From positions 1 to 64,000 of the forward strand of contig JAUICD010000008.1 in NCBI GenBank assembly GCA_030427965.1: a stretch of 64,000 bases of DNA, read 5' to 3'. A program made the position numbers and the translations under genes. The notes below the pieces were generated by a model. The model ran no database searches. It saw nothing but the letters and a program-made list of their open reading frames with translations, and was not told where the DNA came from. The DNA comes from Bdellovibrionia bacterium. GTDB taxonomy: Bacteria; Bdellovibrionota; Bdellovibrionia; Bdellovibrionales; JAUICD01. Position 1 is the stretch's first letter; each line of letters opens with the position of its first letter. Shown piece after piece: positions 25,198 to 34,610 of the stretch.

Positions 25198-26630
25198 TGA
25201 ATTCAGAATTAAAAAAGCAAAATCGAGAATACAAATATGGATTCATTACAGATATTGAATCTGACACAGCTCCAAAGGGTTTGAACGAAGACATCATTCG
25301 TTTTATTTCAGAGAAAAAATCAGAACCTGAATTTGTTCTTAACTTTCGCTTAAAAGCTTTTGAAAAATGGAAAAAAATGAGCCCCCCCAAATGGGCAAAT
25401 GTGACTTATCCAGAAATTGATTTCCAGGACATTGTTTATTACTCGGCCCCTAAAAAGAAAAAAGAAATTACATCTTTAGATGATTTAGATCCAGAGCTTT
25501 TGGCAACATTTGAAAAACTGGGTATTCCACTTTCAGAGCAAAAAAGAATTTCCGGCGTTGCAATTGATGCTGTTTTTGACAGTGTTTCTCTTGGTACGAC
25601 TAATAAAGATGAACTTGAAAAACATGGGATTATTTTTAGTTCATTTTCAGAGGGACTTAAGACCCATCCAGAAATTATAGAAAAATACTTGGGAAGTGTG
25701 GTTCCTATTGGTGATAATTTTTATTCTGCACTTAATTCGGCTGTATTTACAGATGGGTCATTTTGTTTTATTCCAAAAGGGGTTAGAAGTCCGATAGATC
25801 TTTCCACTTATTTTAGAATCAATAACGAAGAGTCGGGTCAATTTGAGCGTACACTTCTGATTGCAGAGGAGGGGAGCTTTGTGAATTATCTTGAGGGCTG
25901 TACAGCTCCTCAATTTGATAGCAATCAGCTTCATGCAGCTGTGGTAGAGCTGGTTGCTCTAGATAATGCAGAAATCAATTATTCAACGGTTCAAAATTGG
26001 TACTCGGGAGACTCTTCTGGGAAGGGGGGTGTTTATAACTTTGTTACCAAACGTGGAAAATGTTTAGGTAAGAACTCCCGTATCACATGGACACAAGTGG
26101 AGGCTGGCTCGTCTATCACATGGAAATACCCATCCTGTATTTTACAGGGTGATCGATCTTCTGGGGCATTTTATTCTGTCGCTTTAACAAATGGAAAGAT
26201 GCAGGCAGATACGGGGACGAAGATGATTCATATTGGAAAGAACACAAGAAGTACGATTATTTCTAAAGGAATTTCAGCTGATGAATCAAGCAATGTCTAT
26301 CGCGGAATGGTAAAGGTCCTTCCTTCGGCACAGAATGCACGAAATTACTCTCAGTGTGACTCAATGCTTGTGGAAGACAAGTGCAGTGCCACAACTTACC
26401 CTTACACTGAAATAAAAAACAATTCAGCAACAATAGAGCATGAAGCGTCAACGACTCGAATCAGTGAAGATCAACTGTTTTATCTGCAGTCTCGTGGAAT
26501 TTCTCAAGAAGACGCGATTTCAATGATCGTAAATGGGTTTTGTAAAGATGTTTTTCAAAAACTGCCATTGGAGTTTTCGGTTGAAGCAGTAAAGTTAATA
26601 GAAATGAAGTTAGAAAATAGTATTGGATAG
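25197..26630 (+). CDS. sufB: SufB, Fe-S scaffold subunit
   Basis: 477 residues, the normal SufB length. Conserved sections are seen: [59 protein letters not shown] and C-terminal [13 protein letters not shown]...VNGFCKDVF. With SufC and SufD it forms the scaffold on which new Fe-S clusters are assembled. Its ATG overlaps the regulator's stop by one base, indicating coupled translation. Confidence 0.97.
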   Translation: MNSELKKQNREYKYGFITDIESDTAPKGLNEDIIRFISEKKSEPEFVLNFRLKAFEKWKKMSPPKWANVTYPEIDFQDIVYYSAPKKKKEITSLDDLDPELLATFEKLGIPLSEQKRISGVAIDAVFDSVSLGTTNKDELEKHGIIFSSFSEGLKTHPEIIEKYLGSVVPIGDNFYSALNSAVFTDGSFCFIPKGVRSPIDLSTYFRINNEESGQFERTLLIAEEGSFVNYLEGCTAPQFDSNQLHAAVVELVALDNAEINYSTVQNWYSGDSSGKGGVYNFVTKRGKCLGKNSRITWTQVEAGSSITWKYPSCILQGDRSSGAFYSVALTNGKMQADTGTKMIHIGKNTRSTIISKGISADESSNVYRGMVKVLPSAQNARNYSQCDSMLVEDKCSATTYPYTEIKNNSATIEHEASTTRISEDQLFYLQSRGISQEDAISMIVNGFCKDVFQKLPLEFSVEAVKLIEMKLENSIG

Positions 26631-26638
26631 GAGAGATT

Positions 26639-27415
26639 GTGTTAGATATTCAAAATCTTCATGTATCAGTGGATGGAATTCCAATTTTAAAAGGTTTGGA
26701 TTTTCAGGCGAAAGAAGGTGAGGTTCATGCGATTATGGGCCCCAATGGCTCTGGGAAAAGTACTTTTGCAAAAGTGATTGCAGGACATCCAGAGTACAAA
26801 GTGACGGCTGGGACTGTTGATTACAAAAAAAGTAATATGAAAAACATTGATATGCTTGGGTTGGCTGCTGATGAGAGAGCAAAAGAAGGTGTTTTCTTGG
26901 CATTTCAGTATCCGATTGAAATTCCTGGCGTGAGTAATATCGATTTTTTACGAACAAGTTTTAATTCCATTTGCCGACACCAAGGTGTCTCTGAAATGAA
27001 CGAATCTGAGTTTCGTAATTTTGTATCTGAAAAATCAAAGATTGTTAAATTTGACTCTTCTTTTCTGGATCGTGCTGTGAATGAGGGTTTCTCTGGCGGA
27101 GAAAAAAAGAAAAATGAAATTTTACAGATGGCAGTCTTAAGCCCAAGACTTTCTTTTTTAGATGAAACAGACTCGGGCCTTGATATTGATGCTCTTCGAA
27201 TTGTGGCCGATGGAGTGAATCAATTGAAAAACAAACAAAATGCAGTGATTATGGTCACTCATTATCAAAGACTTCTGGATTATATAAAACCAGACTATGT
27301 TCATGTCTTATATAAAGGGCGAATTGTAAAAACAGGTGGACCTGAACTTGCCAAGAGATTGGAGGAAGAGGGTTATGATGGAATCATTGCAGAGTCTGAA
27401 AAGGTGATTCAATGA
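26639..27415 (+). CDS. sufC: SufC, ATPase of the SufBCD complex
   Basis: 258 residues. ABC ATPase with Walker A GPNGSGKST, signature FSGGEKKKNEI, Walker B LSFLDETDSGLD (the SufC-specific form) and the switch histidine in MVTHYQRLLDYI. It starts at GTG with AGGAG (26629-26633) upstream. It drives conformational change of SufB-SufD; it is not a transporter. The stop overlaps the sufD start (ATGA). Confidence 0.97.
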   Translation: MLDIQNLHVSVDGIPILKGLDFQAKEGEVHAIMGPNGSGKSTFAKVIAGHPEYKVTAGTVDYKKSNMKNIDMLGLAADERAKEGVFLAFQYPIEIPGVSNIDFLRTSFNSICRHQGVSEMNESEFRNFVSEKSKIVKFDSSFLDRAVNEGFSGGEKKKNEILQMAVLSPRLSFLDETDSGLDIDALRIVADGVNQLKNKQNAVIMVTHYQRLLDYIKPDYVHVLYKGRIVKTGGPELAKRLEEEGYDGIIAESEKVIQ

Positions 27416-28590
27416 ATTTTGAACCCTATCTTGAAAAGGCAAAAAATTTAAACGATGCCGCCTCATATGAAATCCTTCAATCTCTTCAGAAGGAAGGTCT
27501 GCCAACTCGAAAGAGTGAGGAGTGGAAGTATTTTTCTCCGAGTTTTTTAGAGAAATTTGAAAACTTTGAATTGAAAAACACGACAGAGTGGAAAAAGAGC
27601 GAAAGTCATTTGCGTGCGCATATTTCAGTTAATGAGAAAACATACTCTGGAGTTCAGATAGCTAAAACTTTGACTTCTCAAGGGCGAGAATCAAAATCCA
27701 GTGGTTTTATTCGTAGGTTTGTTTCAGGTCTTTCATTTGGCACTGTGAGTTTTGTGATGGATTCGGAAACAACAGATTTAGATTTGAACTTTTCAGCAGA
27801 GAAGGCATTTCAGGTTCTTGGGGCGATTGAAATACAAGTGCCAGAGAAACAGAAAGTTAGAGTTCATATTAAAGCGGATGAGTATTTTGAAGAGCTGGTA
27901 TCTTCGGTTTTCTTTAAACTTGAGAGAGGGGCGGAGCTTGAGGTGTACGCTGTTGAAGTCAATCCAACGGATGGAAAGTCCATTCAATCTTTGAGGGTGG
28001 ATTTAAGCGAAGAATCAGAGTTCAGGTATGTCTCTGTATTGGCTGGAGCCTCTTCAAAGAGAAACAACTTGGAAGTGAATTTAAATGGATCTCAAGCCAG
28101 ATGTTCTCTTTTTGCTCTCAGTATTTCTGGGAAAAATGAAAAACTAGATAATCATTTTTTTATCAACCATAATGCCCCGTCTTGTGAAAGTCGAATTGTG
28201 TATAAAGCTCTCGTTTCTGGTCAGGCTCAAGTTGTGTATGATGGTAAAGTCTATGTAGAAAAAAATGCTCAGAAAACAGACTCTGATCAAATTGCACGTG
28301 GTTTGATTTTATCTGATGGAGCGGAACTTGATGCAAAACCAAGCTTAGAGGTTTTTGCCGACGATGTGAGTGCAACTCATGGTGCAGCCATTGGTCAGGT
28401 GGATCGAGATGAGGTTTTTTATTTGATGAGCCGTGGGCTTTCTGAAGAAGAGGCTTCAAAGCTGTTGGCATTTGCTTTTATCAATGAAGTCATATCTCAG
28501 ATTATAGATAAAGAATTAAGAGAGAATACAAAAGAATCTATTGAAAAAAAGTTTGGTAAATGGATTCAAGAGGTGGCGCATGTCTTTTGA
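27412..28590 (+). CDS. sufD: SufD, Fe-S scaffold subunit
   Basis: 392 residues. N-terminal helical region with LPTRKSEEWKYFSP, then the SUF beta-helix core and C-terminal ATHGAAIGQVDRDEVFYLMSRGLSEEEA, which matches SufD and the related end of SufB. It pairs with SufB in the SufBC2D complex. Its end overlaps the sufS start by 11 bases. Confidence 0.95.
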   Translation: MNFEPYLEKAKNLNDAASYEILQSLQKEGLPTRKSEEWKYFSPSFLEKFENFELKNTTEWKKSESHLRAHISVNEKTYSGVQIAKTLTSQGRESKSSGFIRRFVSGLSFGTVSFVMDSETTDLDLNFSAEKAFQVLGAIEIQVPEKQKVRVHIKADEYFEELVSSVFFKLERGAELEVYAVEVNPTDGKSIQSLRVDLSEESEFRYVSVLAGASSKRNNLEVNLNGSQARCSLFALSISGKNEKLDNHFFINHNAPSCESRIVYKALVSGQAQVVYDGKVYVEKNAQKTDSDQIARGLILSDGAELDAKPSLEVFADDVSATHGAAIGQVDRDEVFYLMSRGLSEEEASKLLAFAFINEVISQIIDKELRENTKESIEKKFGKWIQEVAHVF

Positions 28591-29800
28591 TATTGCTGAT
28601 CTTAGAAGTCAATTTCCAATTTTGGAAAGAACAATTGGCGAGAAGTCTCTTGTTTACTTGGATAGCGCTGCATCTAACTTAAAGCCATATAGGGTGGCAG
28701 AAAGAATTAGAAATCATTATCTAAATGAAGCTTCAAACGTGCATCGTGGGGTTCACACTTTAAGCGATGAGGCGACGACAGCATTTGAAAGATCAAGAGA
28801 AAAGGTGCGTGAATTTTTAAATATCAGTTCAAGTGATGAAGTGATATTCACAAAGGGAACAACAGACTCAATCAATTTGATTGCAAGTAGTGGTGAGGGT
28901 TTTTTGTTCAAAAGTGGTGATAGGATTCTTTTGACGGAAATGGAGCATCACTCAAATATTGTTCCATGGCAAATCGCTGCTGAGCGTATAGGTGCGAAGG
29001 TGATTGCCACAAAAATATTGGAATCAGGTGATATTGATCTGAACGACTTTGAGGCAAAACTGAAAGAGGGAGTCTCTTTGGTTTCTTTCACTCAGGTTTC
29101 CAATTCACTTGGAACAGTCAATCAAGTCAAAGAGCTGGTTGAGCTTTCTCATAAGTATGGAGCTAAAACAGTTATTGACGGAGCGCAAGCGGTTGCACAT
29201 ATGGATGTTAATATAAAAGAACTCAACTGTGACTTTTATGCTTTTTCGGGGCATAAAATTTTTGGCCCTACAGGAATAGGTGTTCTTTTTGGAAAAAAAG
29301 ATTTGCTTGAAGTCTTGCCACCTTATCAGGGCGGTGGAGCGATGATCGACTCTGTCACGATTGATAAAACCACATATGCTGATCTCCCTCATAAGTTTGA
29401 AGCAGGTACTCCTCATATCGCAGGTGTGCTTGGGCTTTGTGAAGCAATAGAATTTGTTGAGGATTTGGGAATTGAAAATATTAAGGCTCATGAAGACAAT
29501 TTGGTGAATTTGGCAGTTTCAAGATTATCTGAAATAGAGCGAGTGAAAATTATTGGGCACCCAAATAGAAGAAGCTCTATCGTCTCTTTTGTGATTGAGG
29601 GATGTCACCATCAAGATGTTGGGTCTATTTTGAATAACTGCGGGGTCGCAGTTCGAACAGGTCATCACTGCACTCAACCTTTAATGAATCGATTTGGAAT
29701 TACAGGAACAATTCGGGCTTCATTTAGTGTGTTCAATCAAGAAAGCGATATAGATCAATTGACTTCTTCACTTCAAAAATCTATTGATTTATTGGATTAA
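28580..29800 (+). CDS. sufS: SufS, cysteine desulfurase
   Basis: 406 residues from the ATG at 28580 (AGAGGTGG upstream; protein MSFDIADLRSQFPIL). PLP enzyme that takes sulfur from cysteine for cluster assembly. It has LDSAASNLKP, EMEHHSNIVPWQ, the PLP lysine in FSGHKIFGPTG, and the persulfide cysteine loop RTGHHCTQPLMNRFG. Its usual partner SufE is not in this operon but at 45444-45863. Confidence 0.96.
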   Translation: MSFDIADLRSQFPILERTIGEKSLVYLDSAASNLKPYRVAERIRNHYLNEASNVHRGVHTLSDEATTAFERSREKVREFLNISSSDEVIFTKGTTDSINLIASSGEGFLFKSGDRILLTEMEHHSNIVPWQIAAERIGAKVIATKILESGDIDLNDFEAKLKEGVSLVSFTQVSNSLGTVNQVKELVELSHKYGAKTVIDGAQAVAHMDVNIKELNCDFYAFSGHKIFGPTGIGVLFGKKDLLEVLPPYQGGGAMIDSVTIDKTTYADLPHKFEAGTPHIAGVLGLCEAIEFVEDLGIENIKAHEDNLVNLAVSRLSEIERVKIIGHPNRRSSIVSFVIEGCHHQDVGSILNNCGVAVRTGHHCTQPLMNRFGITGTIRASFSVFNQESDIDQLTSSLQKSIDLLD

Positions 29801-29803
29801 ACT

Positions 29804-30358
29804 ATGGAAATCGAAATATACACTCAACCCACACCAAATCCCGACGCATTGAAATTTGTGGTAGGAAAAGATGTCATCAATGACGGCAAGGCCACATTCA
29901 ATACACTAGAGGATTGTGTGGAAAACACACTTGCAAGTGATTTGTTAAAAATCGAGCAAATTTCACAAGTCCATTTTTTTGAAAATGTCATTACGCTTTC
30001 TAAAAGCAGTGGAGACTGGAGTGAAATTGAACCCTTTGTTCGATCCATTATTATGACTCGGCTTCCAGCACACAATGCTGATTTCAATTTTCAAAAAGAA
30101 AAACATAAGGCAAGAAAGCGAGAAGAATTACCTCCGGAGATTCAGCGAATTGAGGAAATTCTTGATGAGACTGTTCGAATGGGCTTGCAGGCAGATGGCG
30201 GAGACCTTGAAGTCGTTGAATACACGGATAATAAACTTTATGTCCGATATGAGGGAGCGTGTGGGACTTGTCCGAGTGCCACTACGGGAACCTTGTACGC
30301 GATTGAGGGAATACTTCGAGATCAATTCAATTCTGAAATCAATGTGATTCCTATTTAA
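29804..30358 (+). CDS. Nfu-type Fe-S carrier (Nfu N-domain plus NifU C-domain)
   Basis: 184 residues. The N-terminal Nfu domain (IYTQPTPNPDALKFVVG) is joined to a NifU C-terminal domain with the cluster-binding motif CGTC (C153, C156). Proteins of this layout carry nascent 4Fe-4S clusters from the scaffold to target enzymes. It begins three bases after sufS and closes the operon. The next gene converges on it. Confidence 0.93.
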   Translation: MEIEIYTQPTPNPDALKFVVGKDVINDGKATFNTLEDCVENTLASDLLKIEQISQVHFFENVITLSKSSGDWSEIEPFVRSIIMTRLPAHNADFNFQKEKHKARKREELPPEIQRIEEILDETVRMGLQADGGDLEVVEYTDNKLYVRYEGACGTCPSATTGTLYAIEGILRDQFNSEINVIPI

Positions 30359-30384
30359 GTGGAGTAAATGAGTTCACGTTTGAG

Positions 30385-30897
30385 TTACTGCATAATTTTT
30401 TGGTTTTCTCCCTCAAGGCGATAGCGACGGAGTTTTGTTTCTTGAACTGCTGGTTGTTCTTCAGATGCGAGATTTCTTCCAAAATCCGGCGTAAGAATTG
30501 TGTGATAACCAACGCCTCCAATTGTTTTTGAACCAGTTTTTCCTTTTGCTACAATAGTTAACCGTCCAGTTTTTTCTGTAGCATTCACCTGAAATTGAAT
30601 CTTAAGAGTTTTGTTTTTGATTGGAGAGTGAGCGACCAAAGGGAAGTTTTTATCAATGACTTCAATTCCATCGGTTTGACTTAGTAGTATAGAAATAGAA
30701 TTGTAATTGTGTTTTGGGGTTATTGAAACAAAAACATCGTGAAGTCCCAAAGTGTCAGATTCTATAGACTCAATTGCAATACGAATTCCCATATTGGCTT
30801 TGCCAAGTTTCAAATTTTCATTTGATTGAAATTTGTCCTGCTTTTCAACACAACTTGTAAGTAAGAGTAAAAACAAAAAATATTTTACTGAGGGCAT
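30385..30897 (-). CDS. Small lipoprotein, unknown
   Basis: 170 residues. Lipoprotein signal with lipobox LLTSC (Cys at residue 16). The mature part is beta-rich, with no cysteines and a basic C-terminus. Its start overlaps the end of the upstream metalloprotease-like lipoprotein gene by 13 bases, so the two are almost surely one transcript and may act together. No family recognised. Confidence 0.68.
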   Translation of the reverse strand: MPSVKYFLFLLLLTSCVEKQDKFQSNENLKLGKANMGIRIAIESIESDTLGLHDVFVSITPKHNYNSISILLSQTDGIEVIDKNFPLVAHSPIKNKTLKIQFQVNATEKTGRLTIVAKGKTGSKTIGGVGYHTILTPDFGRNLASEEQPAVQETKLRRYRLEGENQKIMQ

Positions 30898-32657
30898 ACT
30901 TCATCTCCATTTACGGTGACTGAATAATCTGCATCGGGGCTGCCGCCCCCTGTACCTGATTGAACCATTATATTTAATAAATAAACCCCACTATTTAAAG
31001 AAACACTTGTGGATTCAATTCCTCCATCATTTGTAGACGAACTGGAACCAACAATAGAAGAGATATCTCCATATCTGTAACTTTCTTTATATATAAAAAA
31101 ATCAAGGTCTACAGATGGATCTGTTGCTCCGTTTGAATCATCATCATAGGTGAGATTTACAGTCAATGTTCCTCCACTATGATTGATTTGATAAAAATCA
31201 TTTGAACCAAAAATATCTGAACTAGAAAAAGCGCCAGGAGAAGTTGGAGCAAATGACGTTGCAATTGAAATATCAGCACACGACCCAACATTGTCTTGAG
31301 CGGCATAATCAAGACGATCCTCTCTTTGGAGTTCTCGGGCAAAAATCGCGCTAAAATCCGTTTTTGCAGCATCTCCAAGCGCAGCATGTAGTTTCATAAA
31401 GAGCCCATAGTCTCGAAAATGATTGTTGTTTGATTTGAATTGATTTGTTCCAGCAAAAACAGTCCAGAGTTCTTTAAAGTCTGCATCTACGCTGTCTCCA
31501 CCGCCATCTGTACTTGCCACAGTAACCGAGTCAAAAGTGTAAGGGTCGACAATGTCCCAGAGAGCTCTCACAATAGAAAACTCTCGAAAGTTCCCCTCTC
31601 CAGCTCTTTGCGGAATATCTCTAGGACTGGCTGTGCTTGGGTGTGGTTCAAGGTCATGATCGATGAGATACATGAAATTGATTCCGCTTGTATCAATGTA
31701 TCTAGAGCTTTTTTGTACAGAAAGAGCAAAAAACGTGGCCCAGCCTTCACTCCAAGCAAGACGAGGGTCTACTATTGAATCGGCATCATGAAATCCTCCG
31801 GGAGAATTTGTTTTTGCATACTTGTCTTCAATGAAGTGGCCATATTCATGAAGTACAATGGTATCGTCAAAGTGATCTGTGTCGGAGGTGACATAATTTC
31901 CACTGCTACCGCCTAGTATAAAAAGCTGATTTCGACCTGGTAAGTAATAACTAACGCCACTGCTACCAACGTACTGGCCTGGGTCCAGTCCCAGTGTCCA
32001 ATAGGCATAAACCTTTGGGGCCACTGTGAAAGGAGGGCAATCTACAAAATCGGCGGAACAGTTGATTGTCATTTCTCTAAGAAAGTTGTTTGCTTCTACG
32101 ATTTTGTCAAAAATATTGAATGCTCCTCCAACAACGCTAGAGTCTCCTTCGGCAATTAGGGTGCCTATGGATTTGTCACTATCTGAGACAACGGTTCTAG
32201 ATATATTGTAGTGTTGAAAGTTCGTCGGGTTATTTTGAACACTTGCTTTTACAAATGTATTATCACCACGTGAATTGATGTAGATAGTGTATGTGTTGGA
32301 GTTGTTGGGAAGGTCTACGCTAAAATCCCCATTGGCATCTGTTGTTGAACATTGTACTTGGCCGCCACTTGAATTTCTGACTTCAACCTCAGCATGTCGA
32401 ATCGGGTAATTTGTGGGATCAATGGTACTTGTAAGTCCACTGCCACCATATCCCCGTCGTTTGTAAATGGCTTTTCCGGTAATTGTATATTTATTTGGTG
32501 CAAAATTTGTTGTTGCTGAGCAGAGAGTTTTTTCATTGGGAAGGGGGAGTGGTGGATCTTTGGAGCGTGTAATAGTTCGTGTCTCTTGCGTGCAAGCAAG
32601 AGTTGAAATCACCAGAAAAAAGAGGCAAAATCCCAACCTAGACTTTGTGCTACCCAT
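30885..32657 (-). CDS. Putative lipoprotein zinc metallopeptidase with HEYGH motif
   Basis: 590 residues. Lipobox STLAC near residue 22. A beta domain resembling carboxypeptidase-regulatory folds (about 50-150) precedes a central domain with VLHEYGHFIEDKY (H270, E271, H274) and AWSEGWATFF (E304). Together these form a gluzincin-type HExxH...E zinc site. The C-terminal ~110 residues form a PPC-like beta domain (LTVNLTYDDDSN...VDLDFFIYK...GVYLLNIMVQ). It is likely a surface or periplasm-anchored protease. No strong Shine-Dalgarno site; a GCCGATAA box precedes the ATG. Confidence 0.75.
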   Translation of the reverse strand: MGSTKSRLGFCLFFLVISTLACTQETRTITRSKDPPLPLPNEKTLCSATTNFAPNKYTITGKAIYKRRGYGGSGLTSTIDPTNYPIRHAEVEVRNSSGGQVQCSTTDANGDFSVDLPNNSNTYTIYINSRGDNTFVKASVQNNPTNFQHYNISRTVVSDSDKSIGTLIAEGDSSVVGGAFNIFDKIVEANNFLREMTINCSADFVDCPPFTVAPKVYAYWTLGLDPGQYVGSSGVSYYLPGRNQLFILGGSSGNYVTSDTDHFDDTIVLHEYGHFIEDKYAKTNSPGGFHDADSIVDPRLAWSEGWATFFALSVQKSSRYIDTSGINFMYLIDHDLEPHPSTASPRDIPQRAGEGNFREFSIVRALWDIVDPYTFDSVTVASTDGGGDSVDADFKELWTVFAGTNQFKSNNNHFRDYGLFMKLHAALGDAAKTDFSAIFARELQREDRLDYAAQDNVGSCADISIATSFAPTSPGAFSSSDIFGSNDFYQINHSGGTLTVNLTYDDDSNGATDPSVDLDFFIYKESYRYGDISSIVGSSSSTNDGGIESTSVSLNSGVYLLNIMVQSGTGGGSPDADYSVTVNGDEVCPQ

Positions 32658-32666
32658 ACCTAGGTC

Positions 32667-32674
32667 TTATCGGC
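32667..32674 (-). promoter_or_regulatory. GCCGATAA box (sigma-28 -10-like) before the metallopeptidase gene
   Basis: On the minus strand the exact FliA -10 consensus GCCGATAA ends nine bases before the ATG. The corresponding -35 region (TCAGATCC) is a poor match. It is listed because the same box recurs before two other surface-protein genes. Confidence 0.4.
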
Positions 32675-32745
32675 TGTTTAGAGAGGGATCTGAGGCAAAA
32701 AACTGTATTAAAATTAGGCAGTTATAAGTCAGATGGAGATTTTTT

Positions 32746-33003
32746 ATGCTTCAAAAGGGATTTAACACAGACCTCTCGCTTGGTGGCATTTCATATCATA
32801 TACAAACAGAGGATTGGGGGCAGGAAAAGGCCTATATTGTGACAAAAGTCTTTAGAAGTGGGGCTGTAATCAAGAGTGTTAAACAAGAGTACAAAAACTT
32901 CATCAACGAAGGTCCAATTTCAATTAGAGAAAAGATCGGTATCGCAATGAGACAGCAGCATCAGGAAATTCTAGACCTTCTCCACAGTGGTCATTTCATC
33001 TAG
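32746..33003 (+). CDS. Conserved small protein upstream of ftsEX
   Basis: 85 residues, soluble. The stretch GGISYHIQTEDWGQEKAYIV followed by TKVFRSGAVIKSVKQEY resembles a small conserved family seen in Deltaproteobacteria-like genomes ('YHVQTED.G...p.i.T.vf.gG.i..s...sY'), of unknown function. It is 19 bases before ftsE and in the same direction, so a role linked to division or envelope is possible but unproven. Confidence 0.7.
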   Translation: MLQKGFNTDLSLGGISYHIQTEDWGQEKAYIVTKVFRSGAVIKSVKQEYKNFINEGPISIREKIGIAMRQQHQEILDLLHSGHFI

Positions 33004-33022
33004 CAGTAGTTAAACTTAAGAC

Positions 33023-33706
33023 ATGATAGAGCTTTCTCATGTCTACAAGAGTTATCCTGGCCCAGTGCATGCGCTTCGGGATTTTTGTTTGAAAATAGAT
33101 CGTGGCGAATTTGTATTTCTTGTGGGTCCAAGCGGAGCCGGAAAAACAACGCTTTTTAAACTCATTTCTGCATTTGATAAGCCAACAACAGGTTATGTGA
33201 AAGTTGGAAATAAGAGAATCGATCAAATCTCAATAGGTGAAGTTCCTTACTTGAGAAGAAAAATTGGAGTTGTTTTTCAGGATTTCAAACTACTGAGAGA
33301 TCGTACAGTTTCTGAAAACGTTGCTCTTCCACTTCAAATTATTGGTGAGAGAGATTCCATAATTAAAAACCGAGTTCGAGAAGTGTTGGATCAAGTTGGA
33401 CTCAAATATAAAGAAGAGTATTACCCTGAACAGATGTCAGGGGGAGAGCAGCAAAGAGTTGCCATTGCACGCGCACTTGTTCATCGTCCTGGAATTCTTA
33501 TTGCAGATGAACCAACGGGAAATTTAGATCCAGAGTTGAGCCAGGAGATTATGAATCTGCTTGAGCGTGTTCATGCACAAGGAACAACACTTTTTGTTGC
33601 AACTCATGACAAAGGAATTATTGAAAAAACCAATCGTCGAGTCATTTCGTTGAGAGAGGGCTCTCTTGAAAGGGATGGAATTGAATTCTCTGAAACAAAT
33701 GTTTAA
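33023..33706 (+). CDS. ftsE: FtsE, cell-division ABC ATPase
   Basis: 227 residues. Walker A GPSGAGKTT, Q-loop VFQDFKLL (FtsE type), signature MSGGEQQRVAIARAL, Walker B ILIADEPTGNLDP and switch histidine ATHDK. With FtsX it forms the mechanotransmission complex that activates peptidoglycan hydrolases at the septum through EnvC-like proteins. An FtsX gene and an EnvC-like gene follow with overlaps. Confidence 0.95.
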   Translation: MIELSHVYKSYPGPVHALRDFCLKIDRGEFVFLVGPSGAGKTTLFKLISAFDKPTTGYVKVGNKRIDQISIGEVPYLRRKIGVVFQDFKLLRDRTVSENVALPLQIIGERDSIIKNRVREVLDQVGLKYKEEYYPEQMSGGEQQRVAIARALVHRPGILIADEPTGNLDPELSQEIMNLLERVHAQGTTLFVATHDKGIIEKTNRRVISLREGSLERDGIEFSETNV

Positions 33707-34610
33707 TTCGTATATACGCAGTTGGAAAACCAATGGAATCAATCATGTGACAACTTTGATTGTGCTCTCTTTTGCTTTTACAATCATTTTATCGCTTTCG
33801 ACCCTAACGTTGAACTTAGAGAGAATTTTAACATCCTGGGGAAAAAACACAGAAATTACAGTTTATTTAAGTGATAGTGTTGAAAAAAGCACAATTTCAA
33901 ATCTTGAAATGCAGCTAAACAAAATTTCACAAATTGAATCAACAAAATTCATTACAAAAAAAGATGCTCATCTTGAGTTTAAAGAACAGATGTCACAGTA
34001 CGCGCCTGAATTGATGGATGACGAAGATCTTGCATCAGCATTGCCGCAAAGTTTTCGTTTGAATCTCAAGCCGCATGTTGAATCAAATCATTTGGCAAGT
34101 TTATCAGAGAAAATTTCAAGCTTTGCGGGGGTAGATGAAGTCTCCTATGGGCAACAGTGGGTCAGTCAATACAGCGCTATCGTTGAAGGATTCAAAAAAT
34201 CGGGTTGGTTTATTAATTTGACGATTCTTCTTTCGAGTCTTTTTATAGTAGGAAATGCAATTCGAATGTCGATTTCTCAAAAACGTGAAGAAATTGAAAT
34301 TCTCGAACTTGTAGGTGCAACCAATAATATGATTCGTGTTCCATTTGTTTTTGAAGGAGCTCTCACGGGAGGGTTGGCTTCGGCGATGGCCATTACGTTG
34401 AGTTATTTGGTGGTTGTTGCAGAAAGAGAGATTGCTTCTTCCATAGGGTTTTTCTGGAATTTCTCGCAGCAAATTGCATTCTTAGATGCTTATAAATTGG
34501 TTCTTTTCATTCTTTTTGGTTCTCTTTCTGGAGCTTTGGGTTCTTATTTGTGTGTGCGAAAATTGAATTCGGGCTGGGCGGCAAGTCGAAGGCTTGGAGG
34601 AAGTCATTGA
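33666..34610 (+). CDS. ftsX: FtsX, cell-division membrane protein
   Basis: 314 residues from TTG at 33666, chosen because AGAGGG (33655-33660) lies five bases before it; ATG at 33675 has no properly spaced site. It has an N-terminal membrane helix, a periplasmic extracellular loop (about 60-160), then three membrane helices with QKREEIEILELVGATNNMIR in the cytoplasmic loop, the usual FtsX signature. It overlaps ftsE by 41 bases and the EnvC-like gene by four. Confidence 0.93.
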   Translation: MKGMELNSLKQMFNSYIRSWKTNGINHVTTLIVLSFAFTIILSLSTLTLNLERILTSWGKNTEITVYLSDSVEKSTISNLEMQLNKISQIESTKFITKKDAHLEFKEQMSQYAPELMDDEDLASALPQSFRLNLKPHVESNHLASLSEKISSFAGVDEVSYGQQWVSQYSAIVEGFKKSGWFINLTILLSSLFIVGNAIRMSISQKREEIEILELVGATNNMIRVPFVFEGALTGGLASAMAITLSYLVVVAEREIASSIGFFWNFSQQIAFLDAYKLVLFILFGSLSGALGSYLCVRKLNSGWAASRRLGGSH

